Source of the DNA: Chlorokybus atmophyticus
Taxonomy: Eukaryota; Streptophyta; Chlorokybophyceae; Chlorokybales; Chlorokybaceae
NCBI GenBank assembly: GCA_009103225.1
Contig: RHPI01003369.1
Coordinates: 1,299,944 to 1,363,943, forward strand
Direction: 5' to 3'
Length of the DNA stretch: 64,000 nucleotides
A model generated the notes under the pieces. That model saw only the letters and a program-made list of their open reading frames with translations, had not been told where the DNA came from and ran no database searches. The translations under genes were made by a program, and so were the position numbers. Shown here piece by piece: positions 55,317 to 64,000 of the stretch (its first letter is position 1; each line of letters begins with the position of its first letter).

Positions 55317-58300
55317 TCACTGCATTGACAAAGATGGTCTACGCCGGGCTGCATGTGACGTTGCCAGTCCCTGCACATCAGCATGAAGTTGTCAAATATT
55401 GCTTCATGCAATGGCATGTATAAGAGAACAGCTGCGCAGTAGTGTAATCCACACCAACAAACCAATCATACTGTACCTTGGCCATCAGCTCAGCATAGGC
55501 GCCCTCAACACACTTCTTGAGATTGCGGTAGGACACAACAAGCATAGAGCGCTCATCGCGACTCATTAGCAGGATTTTTTCCGCGACGCCGGCATCTAGC
55601 TTATTAAGACACTCAATGACGTGACCCCAGTCAATGACTGGAGAGCCGTCCTCTGCCGTCTGGTGGAAGACGAAGTCACGAAACAACTTGAGCAAATAGC
55701 GATCCCCGGTTTCGCTCCACCCCGCTTCACCCGCGTCACCATCGGGCCTTTCGTTGATTGTGCCCAGCTTGACCAGCAGCCTGAATAGACGCCCATTTTC
55801 ACTCTCTAAAGCCAACTCTGATAAGAGTCGATCCGCATGTGTTGCTGCCTGTTATACAACGCAAAATATGCATCAGCCTGAACTCAACATGGAAAGCAAA
55901 ATTGCAGACAATGCTCGCATCCTTGTCGGCATTCAACGCGCATGTCAATACCTGTTCGACTTCATCAAAGGCGCGCTCTCCTAGTCGTGCGCACAGCTGC
56001 CTCGCAGTTCTGATGTCACTGCCTTCAGGTCCAGGCGCTCCCGACATCAACAAGCTGCTGATAAGACGCTGCAATTCTGGGGAGTAGTGTGCTGCGACAA
56101 ACTAAAAACACATCCTCGTGTCAGTGTGCTATCCCCGCGCCAAAACGACCGCCAGCGTGACGTCAGAGTGATGACAATCACCAAGTTAGAGCCGGGACAC
56201 GGATCCAGACACGGAACAACTATGATGATGTCTGTAGTCCACTATGCATGCACAACACAAGGCAAATGTGTCATGTTGTGCAGACATGGCACAGACTGCA
56301 GGTGCAGCAACAACTGTAAACAGGTCATTACTCCGACAGGTTGAAGCCAACATTGTGCGGAGCTCTCATGTAAGACGATTGCTGTTGTGGGCACCCAGCC
56401 ACTTGCCAGGCTGATGCATTGCTGTGGTGGTTGGCGCCATCATCACGGACTAGCACAAGCAATAAACATGCCAGTAACTTAAGAAGGCTATGGGTCTGAT
56501 CCCAGAGGGTGCTTGAAAGCCAAAACCAGCAAACCATTACAAGACACAAAAAAAGAAAGTTTCCACTAGCACATGGCACACTGGAGGTGCATACCTCCAG
56601 ACTGGCATTGGAAGTTGAGCCACAGGCGAGTGCTAGCAGAAGCCTGCCAATGCTGACCAGGTCCTCAATCTGCACAGTGAGGCTATTTACAAGCAGCACT
56701 GCACAGAGCGGCTCGTGACATATCGGGCATAAAAGTGGCATTCTGACAGTCATGGCTCCACGCTTTGATGGCGAAAACATACCTGAAGGATGCGAGGATC
56801 TTCAGTAGGGTCCCCATGCAGGATGTTTGCCAATCCAACAGTCCCAATACGTAGTCGCCCTCGGCTTGTCAGCAGCACCTTGGAGGGGTGTAGGCTTGCT
56901 GAGCGAAAAGTCAGCCCCTTTGCGTGAGTTGCTCTGAGCGCGGTTGCCAATTGCACAGCATAACTCCAAAGCTCATCTTCGGAGACTGAGACATGAACAA
57001 TGCCTGAAGCTCCAGCCTGATCATGAGCCAGATGCACCTTTTGCAAGGTCACGGCACCAGGATGGTACTCGTACGAAAGGAACAACGCAGCGCTATCCTC
57101 CATGTCACGGCTGACAAAGGCTTCCAAAGGTGGACAAATGTGCGGGTGGCCGACCATCTGCGACCACCTATCAACAACATCTTTGGCAGCTGCCAATAGT
57201 TCTGGAGAGGGCACCACTTGGCGGCTGCAGCACGTGCCCATCACAGTGCATTAGGGGACCGCACACGACAGTGCCAGCTGAAAGAAGCAGAGACAATGAT
57301 AGTTGGTGCTGCAGTATACCTGTCAATGCGGACAAGAGCATACGCAGCACCGTCTGTGGAGGATATGCCTTTCACGTGTGTTGTCCTGATACCGAGAACA
57401 GCACTTGGAGCATCCTCGTTCGAGGCCATGTCCTCGAGTGGGTAAAGGGTATGATACTTGTGCAACATATCCGGCAAGTCAATGCTGTCGCGCTCAGGAT
57501 CCAGCTGGGCTTGCACGAGGGCAGTCCGCGTGCGCAACTCCTGTGAACAGATAACGTCCATGACCCTATTCAATACTTAGTAACCAAAGGCAACACTTGA
57601 ACAGGTATTACTACTGCAGCAGAGCAGGCTTTTTACTCAGTACAATATATGAATGAAGTATACCTGCTGAAGTGACTCTGCCATAAACCGTGCTGACAGT
57701 TGGCTGTGGCCTGGCAGCTGCAAACCTCTGGCCATCTTTGATCGCAAATCTGGCAAACCTGCAGGTGCAGCAGAGGCATACCCTTGCGTAAACGGCATGC
57801 TCTGCATGGCAGCTATGCTTGGGCCTGAGACACCCTGGCCTGGACCGAAGAAGTAGGTTGCGCCTCCTCGCGTGGTTGCAGCAACCTGCGCCACCTGTCG
57901 CTGCTGCTGTTGCTGCTGCTGCTGGAAGCCCAGTTGCCAAGAACTGTCGAACGAGTTACTCCTTGCAGATGCCGTGGGCGGCGAGACGGCTCGCATGTCC
58001 GACTGCCCCATTGGCTGTTGTGCCGCCCCTGCCAGAATGGAACAAGCGGCACTGTTACACAGCCTACTAAACAGCGCCGTCAAACACCCTTGTCTTGGCT
58101 GATGCTGCTTACCAGACATCATGCGAGCTTGCAACTGCGCCATAATATTTGCATTGCCAGAGCTCTGTCGCCCCACATTGCCATCCAAAGAGAGGCCCCC
58201 AAGAGACATCTCTGGTGGCTGCGGCACTGCGTAAGCTGCTGACGTCGGGGGAGACACCATGCCCAAAGCGGGGTCATCACCTTCGGGCAGGCGGTAAGGG

Positions 58301-59859
58301 CCCATGGTCGGGGAGTCATGCACCGGCTTGTATGCTTGGGAGTTTTGATTGTTGCCGAGCGCATTGCGGGACTGTGGGATGAAGGCCGGAGCAGATGCAA
58401 CCGTGCTCAGACTGGGCACAAACGGCGCCGCCTTCATCGCTGCAGCCATGCTGATGTTTGACTGTGCACTGCCTGGAACAAACGGGGGAGCATGCACGTT
58501 GGTCAGCGTTGTGCTGGAGCCGCTGCTGGCGGTGTTGTTGCCATCAACAAACGTGCTGTTGCTGTTGGCATTGCTCGCGGCAGCGCCAGTAGGCTTTGCA
58601 CTCCACGCGCTCAGCACCACGCGCTGCGCAATGGACGCTGGCACAAACACTGGGGCTCCAACGGGCAGCCTCTGTGGAGTGGGAGGCGCTGATGTTGAAC
58701 TCATTGTCGCAGAAGAGGCGGGGCTCGCTGCCGCAGGAGGCGTGCCGGGCACTATGCCTGCACGCGACGATGGCTGTGACGCGATCAACGAATTGGGCTG
58801 CGAGTTGAGCGCGGGACGACTGATCGACAACAGCCCTGATCCTGAACTCCACAGCGAACCTTCTGGGCGGCGCTGCTGAGCTGTTGCTGAATTCTGCTGC
58901 GTGCTGAGGCCAAGACCCACATGTGCAATATGTTACTCTCAAGCAGGTGGCATTGCAAACATAGACTGTGCAGCAAGCTGCTTGAGCAGCATGATGAACA
59001 TCCTCAACCAATTGTTGATTTCGAATGTCCAGCGCTAACCTGGACCTAGACGATGGGTCTCCCAGCAAGTAGTGCGGGATGTCAGGTATATCATGGTTGA
59101 ACTCGCAACCCTTGCCCTCGAGCTGTTGGAATGCACGCACGTTCGCACCCGGCACTGACCATCCGTCCATGCAATGCATGCAAACAGGCAGAATAATGAC
59201 AAACGTGACCATCGCCTGTCAAAAAGCCTTGCTGCTGTTCGACATGACTGGCATACCAACATCCGTGCATTTACAATGGCTAGATAGCAGAAGGTTTAAT
59301 GAACTAGTTGAACACAATTGCTAGTAGACCTCATGCGCTGATGGCATAAACTATGTCCTTGCACAGTGCTAACCCAAGCAGCACCAATCAAGCAATGGCA
59401 CCACTGTCAACTCTACAAGAAAAACCAAGTATACAACTTTGCTTTGCGTAGATCCATTGCATTTGCGCAAGTATAGTGGATTCAGCTGCTGTGAGAAAGT
59501 AGGTTGCTGTTGATGACTGCAGCAACGCTGCTGCACTGAGCAGTAGTGTGGATTCAGTGTTGCAAATTGCACTGCTTACACCAGCAGCAATTGAGTGTTG
59601 CTGCGTGCATTCAAGCAGGCAAGTTGCTGTGAGTGAAACGTTCATAATGTGGTAGAAAGAAGTTGCTGTTACAGCTGCTCGCCTTGCAAAAGCCGTAAAG
59701 GAGCAAGTCCTTGCAGGCTCTCTTGCTGGTGGGGACGGCTGCGACGGACGTCGCCCCTGCGGACACCACGGGGGCGGCGAAGCTGGCACCGGACGCGACG
59801 GAGGCGGCGGAACCAGCAGCAGCAGCCCACACCGCACCCCGCTCGTGGCCAGCGCTCAT
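55317..59859 (-). CDS. PAN3: PAN3, poly(A) nuclease deadenylation complex subunit
   Basis: About eleven exons give roughly 900 residues. The first ATG in frame is 59859 (MSAGHERGAVW). A C-x8-C-x6-C-x3-H zinc finger (CKDLLLYGFCKLEGKGCEFNH, split by an intron after FCK) is followed by a long Ser/Ala/Gln-rich region with poly-Gln and four A-x-x-F-x-P motifs. The pseudokinase begins with LPDMLHKYHTLYPLE and GIRTTHVKGISS and continues with HICPPLEAF, LFLSYEYHPGAVTL and ALRATHAKGLTFRSASLHPSK. The C-terminal knob has LISSLLMSG, NGRLFRLLVKLGTINERP and GDRYLLKLFRDFVFHQ. PAN3 recruits PAN2 to PABP-bound mRNA for first-phase poly(A) shortening. The final short exon (stop 55317) is a guess; the chain might end differently. 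The zinc-finger intron has a GC donor (59681-59682). Confidence 0.9.
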
Positions 59860-60197
59860 GGACAAACCCCCCACCAGCTGCTGCCGCCCAACCCCCCAGC
59901 CTTCCGGCAAGCTTAGCCACTCGTCCGTGTCGTGTGAAAAGCGACCAGCAGCCGCCTCTACCAGCTGCGCATCCAATCCTCCTCACATCGCCGTTTTCAT
60001 CCCCTCCTCGCCGCCCTCCACCACCTCCGCCTTATCATCAACCGCACCATTCGCCTCATTGCGGAAAAGGGGTGCTTCAAGATCGATCCACCTGGTTGTG
60101 TTGGCAAATTACGGAGCCAGTTCCAGCTTAAACACTTGATTTGCACTAAATCCTACCAGCAACACCCTGGCAGCCAAGCCCTCCGGCGGCGGCGGCG
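59860..60197. promoter_or_regulatory. divergent intergenic region PAN3 / BtuF-like gene
   Basis: These 338 bp separate divergent starts. The sequence is C-rich on the + strand with CCGCCCTCCACCACCTCC, and CGGCGGCGGCGG (about 60184-60195) lies just before the plus-strand start. No G-box or telo-box-like element was seen. Confidence 0.45.
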
Positions 60198-62045
60198 ATG
60201 GCAAGGGTGGCGTCGCTATTGCCTGCGGCAACCGAGACGGTGTGTGCTTTGGGTCTGGCGGAGCTGCTGGTGGCCCGGACGCATGAGTGCGACGAGGCGG
60301 CTGCCATGGCCTCCCGTGTGGTAACAGAGCCGAAGGTGCGTCTGGCTGGTGACGTTGGGGAGCTGGCGGAGGAGGGAGCAGCAGCAGGAGGCGGTCTAAG
60401 CAGCAGAGAAGTGGACGCCGCCTCCTCCTCTGCCGCTGCACCGCTCTGGGAGGCTGCCTGGGCGCCACGAGGCTCCGCGGCCCTCGCCCTAGTAGAGTGG
60501 GGCCTCACCGTGTACCGCGTTCATGTACAGGTAACAACATGTCACTTCATTACAACCTTGCTTGAGTCCCCACTTTTAATGTCACTTGCAGTAAGCTTGC
60601 CATGCACGCATGCTTCGCATTGTCCGTTCCATGTCATGGTTGTTACAGTCATGCATTGTAACAACCATGCGATTACAAGCTTAGTAGAGTAGGAGTCTTA
60701 TTTGTTGATTGGCATGTTGTGACAACAGTCAGGTCCAAGTGCTTCACTTGCGAGTTGTGCGCTTATTGCCCTGTGATGCCCGATCAGTCTGCCTGCGCCC
60801 CTCAGTGCATAGCTGCATGTTTTGTAAGAAACCGCAAGCAAATTGCCAGTTAATCGGAGCGGACAACGTTGATGGTCTACGTTCACTCGCTAACTGTACT
60901 ACTTATTTCACCCATCCAAGGGTTATTAACTGGTTGCCAAGCGTAGGCAATATGGCACTGTGTGGCACAGGCATGTTGTTTGTCACCGGATTGATCAGTG
61001 TGGGAGAGCTAATTCTTCGCACAATGATCAGGCGCTTTGTCAGGCGAGACCGAATGTCATTCTCACGCAGCTACAGACGGGGCATGGGGCCACCACGCAT
61101 GAACAGCTCGTACAGGCCATTGCCGAGTTGCTTGGGTACGCGCCCACCGTTCTGCACTTGGACCCGCACGATTTGGGGACCGCCATGTCAGACATGCAAA
61201 GGATTGCGGATGCATTGGGCGAGGCAAGCAGTGTGCATCCATCTGCATGTTCTCCCGAGTTTCAGATGTAAGTCAACAGTTGATTGTGCTGATGCCTTAA
61301 CCTTTCTTTTGCTTCAGCCAGAACGAGGCAGAGCACTGGTGTCGGAGCTGCAACACAGGCTGAACCGCTGCTCGGAGGCAGCCTCTAGCCTTCCTCCCTC
61401 CACAGTGGCATGCTTACAGTGGAGTGACCCCGTATACATGGCAGGCGCGTGGGTACCAGAACTCATCGCCATCGCAGGCGAGTAGCACAGGCTTTCTGTA
61501 CAGGTCGCTGAGGTTAGGGCAACACCTATGCTTGCAACTGTGTCAATGTATGCAGCACACCCAAACCTCGTGGTTGGTTGTTGTGTTCACAAGCTGTGCG
61601 CTGCAGGTGGCAAGGACGTGGTAGCAGTTCCAGGCAAGCCATCAGTGGCCATGTCGCACGAAACATTGGCAAAAACCGCTTGTGATGTGCTTGTTGTAGC
61701 CATATGCGGCCTTGGCTTAGCCCCCTCGCGTAATGAGGCCCTGGAGCTTTTGCGCAAGTGTGGCCAGACCATGAAGTCAGCAGGCGATCATGTTCTGCAG
61801 GTTCGCATGGTGTCATGTGCATAGTGCTTGTTGATCGTCAAGTTTTCTGTTGTCACTCAACGTGCACTGACTTGCAGATTGCTGGCAAAGCTGTGGCGAT
61901 CACAGATGCGCGCAGATTGTTTTCTCAGCCAGGTCCCAACTCCTTGGCGGAGACTGCAGAAGTCTTGTTTGCAATATTACATCCCGGTAACGTGCGCTAT
62001 GGGCACCACAACCAGTGCTGGCAACTGCTGCAACTCAGTGCATAA
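60198..62045 (+). CDS. BtuF-like periplasmic-binding-fold protein
   Basis: Five exons (60198-60530, about 61045-61223, 61318-61477, 61613-61800, 61880-62045) give about 340 residues. The N-terminus MARVASLLPAATETVCALGLAELLVARTHECDE matches the start of the BtuF/cobalamin-binding branch of the Fe3+-siderophore/vitamin B12 substrate-binding family, here shown as two adjoining pieces: VASLLPAATETVCALGL and ELLVARTHECDE. Later blocks agree: ARPNVILTQ, ELLGYAPTVLHLDPHDL, QRIADALGE, WSDPVYMAGAWVPEL, ACDVLVVAICGLGLAPS and LAETAEVLFAILHP. Bacterial homologues are exported and feed an ABC importer; here no signal peptide is visible, so a cytosolic or other role is likely. Cys-rich residues that often follow ILTQ are absent. 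Two introns appear to use GC donors. The 3' end is uncertain: stop at 62043-62045 by reading on, or splicing to a Cys-rich exon ending 62467. Confidence 0.75.
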
Positions 62046-63134
62046 TTGGCAACGACTGCTGCTGAATTGCAACAACGTACATCTCAACATGTTATTGGTA
62101 GGGGTAGCGCATGGTGTTTGCTTTGGAATGCCTTAGTTGGGCAAGCAGTACATTCTGTTAGCCCATGTGCATATGGATCGGCAACAACAGCATGCTTGCG
62201 TGCATCTCCGTTGTGACCTTCATGACTACCGCAAGCATGGGCACAAACGCTAACCCAACTCGCAAGCATGCAGGCATGCAATGCCACTTGGATGGTGTGC
62301 TGGTGTGTGCTGAGTGCAAGATGAGGACAACACAACCAGGTTGGTGTGCATGTGAGCTTATTCCTTTGGACAGCCTCCGATGTGATGGTTGCGGCGGCAT
62401 GGTTGATATCAGTGATGTGGCGTTGCTGTGTATAGGATATGCTGCCAGTAGTTGTAGACAAGCATGACATCACTCACAGCATGCCAAACAGCATGCAAGC
62501 ATATTGTAACACAACCACCGGGCTACGCACACTGTTGTTCCAAGCTCACTACGCTACACTCGTCTTGACCTCCCTGTTAGACATGCATACATGCATACGA
62601 GTAGTGCATTACCTGCCCACACGGGCTCTGTTAGTTGGCGTTGACAACGGCAGCTACAGCAGCAGCAAGGATGACGACTCCCTCCCACCAGCTCTCCCTT
62701 CCCGCCACCAGCTCAGCTCTGCGCAGCAGCTGCTGCTGTATCGTCTCTTGTTACCCTAACCCTGGCAGTGCAATGCCAATGTCAGCACTGCGCCGCGCAG
62801 GGCCTCTACATGGCAGTTAGGCAGGTGGTCGGTGGGGTTGGGTGGTGGGGTGTATGAGTGTCTGCATTGCACATGAAACCATCACACGCAATATGGTCGG
62901 CACAACTGTCTGTTGTCTCCTTGGCTGTCCACTGCACTCTGCAGCATACTGCCAATAGCAGTTCGCCATAACAAATCAGGGTAAAGGCAACGCTTGCCCC
63001 AAGCGCAGGAGAAGTCTGGCAAGCAGGTAACCCTCCTCGCCTTGCTCAAGCCAAACACTGCGGAGATGTGTGCATGTCATACAGCCACAGCCAGCAGTCA
63101 CATCAAAATAATGCAAAAGGAAGGGGGGGGGGGG
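62046..63134. other. 3' region with Cys-rich open segment
   Basis: The frame at about 62272-62467 encodes CHLDGVLVCAECKMRTTQ, then WCACELIPLDSLRCDGCGG, with Cys-x2-Cys and Cys-x-Cys pairs. It is preceded by a plausible acceptor (gcatgcag) in phase with the BtuF-like gene's possible donor at 61986. The rest shows nothing recognisable. A G-tract (63123-63134) leads into the gap. Confidence 0.4.
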
Positions 63135-63536
63135 NNNNNNNNNNNNNNNNNNNNNNNNNNNNNNNNNNNNNNNNNNNNNNNNNNNNNNNNNNNNNNNNNN
63201 NNNNNNNNNNNNNNNNNNNNNNNNNNNNNNNNNNNNNNNNNNNNNNNNNNNNNNNNNNNNNNNNNNNNNNNNNNNNNNNNNNNNNNNNNNNNNNNNNNNN
63301 NNNNNNNNNNNNNNNNNNNNNNNNNNNNNNNNNNNNNNNNNNNNNNNNNNNNNNNNNNNNNNNNNNNNNNNNNNNNNNNNNNNNNNNNNNNNNNNNNNNN
63401 NNNNNNNNNNNNNNNNNNNNNNNNNNNNNNNNNNNNNNNNNNNNNNNNNNNNNNNNNNNNNNNNNNNNNNNNNNNNNNNNNNNNNNNNNNNNNNNNNNNN
63501 NNNNNNNNNNNNNNNNNNNNNNNNNNNNNNNNNNNN
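63135..63536. other. assembly gap (402 N)
   Basis: A run of N preceded by twelve G residues. Any feature inside cannot be judged. Confidence 0.97.
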
Positions 63537-64000
63537 CAGCGCTTACAGCAACCAAGCAAATAGGCAACCATTCAACCAACGGTTTGTCGGTGCTGTACTT
63601 GTGAAATGAGTAGTGTTTGGTGAATCAACCAACGAACGCTAGACTCTAGCTTGATATGCAGCCGCTGTGCTATAGGTTTGTCCAACATCTACTGCTTGCT
63701 GCTGCTGCCACCTACTGCCCCGCCACATTTGCACTTAGTACACATAGCGCACTTATTGTAGGCCCTGGTTTAACTGTTGTCGTCTGTCTGTGCCTGCTAG
63801 CCTGCCGTGTGCCGTGTGACTTGTGCTATTGTGCATGCCAACGATACATACCTTGAGCAGGAGCAAGCAAGCAGGCAAATAGACAGGTTGGACGCAAGGG
63901 AAGGGATGTAACCACCTGCGCAATTGTGGCGTATCTGTTGTGGTCCAATCCATTGCCCGCCAGGCCGTGCACGCACGGGGCCTGCCGCTCGCCTGGGCGA
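63537..64000. other. no recognisable gene
   Basis: Short open frames only. No conserved block, RNA gene or repeat was recognised in the last 464 bases. The final stretch is GC-rich (caggccgtgcacgcacggggcctg) and contains an inverted-repeat-like core. Confidence 0.5.

Noticed and set aside
61268-61273. Strong GT donor (GTAAGT) for exon 2 of the BtuF-like gene
   Set aside because: Using it with the only good acceptor at 61318 shifts the frame to an early stop and adds residues not expected in the family. It is kept only as a possible alternative isoform.
62748-62764. Telomere-like TACCCTAACCC
   Set aside because: Only about one and a half units; not a telomeric array.
63123-63134. G-quadruplex candidate at poly-G beside the gap
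   Set aside because: A single G run at a gap edge may be an assembly artefact; not enough to call a structure.

Overview
The window is nuclear DNA from a eukaryote, most likely a green alga. Every recognisable gene is broken into short exons by mostly GT-AG introns, many filled with CA/CG/TGCATG-type low-complexity sequence. Several genes point to the green lineage: a DRMY1-type two-repeat MYB protein, the plant-type fusion of FMN hydrolase with riboflavin kinase, a plastid-type fatty acyl reductase, a transit-peptide-bearing glucose-6-phosphate 1-epimerase, and AACCCTAATT (telo-box-like) elements upstream of several genes. The species cannot be named from the sequence. Three N gaps (30329-30436, 50793-50860, 63135-63536) and an opening poly-G tract mark assembly limits. 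Gene models were assembled by eye from reading frames, splice signals and family resemblance; where I checked them, exon phases agree. No mobile element, tRNA, rRNA or CRISPR array was recognised. | Layout, left to right: plastid-type membrane protein of unknown function (-); WDR4/TRM82 (+); BZW/eIF5-mimic (-); TIM10 (+); U2SURP/SR140 (-); 3-hydroxyacyl-CoA dehydratase HACD/PAS2 (+); ATP10 (-); U2AF large subunit (-); a coiled-coil giant of about 1,400 residues (+); FMN hydrolase/riboflavin kinase (-); SAE1/AOS1 (+); fatty acyl reductase (-); glucose-6-phosphate 1-epimerase (+); DRMY1-like MYB (+); PAN3 (-); a BtuF-like substrate-binding protein (+). Genes almost strictly alternate in strand, giving seven divergent pairs, six with start codons about 300-620 bp apart, and convergent ends between them. 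| Functions are mostly housekeeping: RNA processing and translation (WDR4, BZW, U2SURP, U2AF, PAN3), mitochondrial biogenesis (TIM10, ATP10), lipid metabolism (HACD, FAR), cofactor and sugar metabolism (FMN/FHY, glucose-6-phosphate epimerase), and SUMO activation (SAE1). They do not form one pathway. The least ordinary items are the leaderless BtuF-like protein with an uncertain 3' end, the unrecognised coiled-coil protein, four inferred GC-AG introns, a long hairpin at 39378-39451 whose stem is better conserved as + strand RNA, a diverged duplication inside U2AF intron 1, and promoter motifs shared among divergent pairs.
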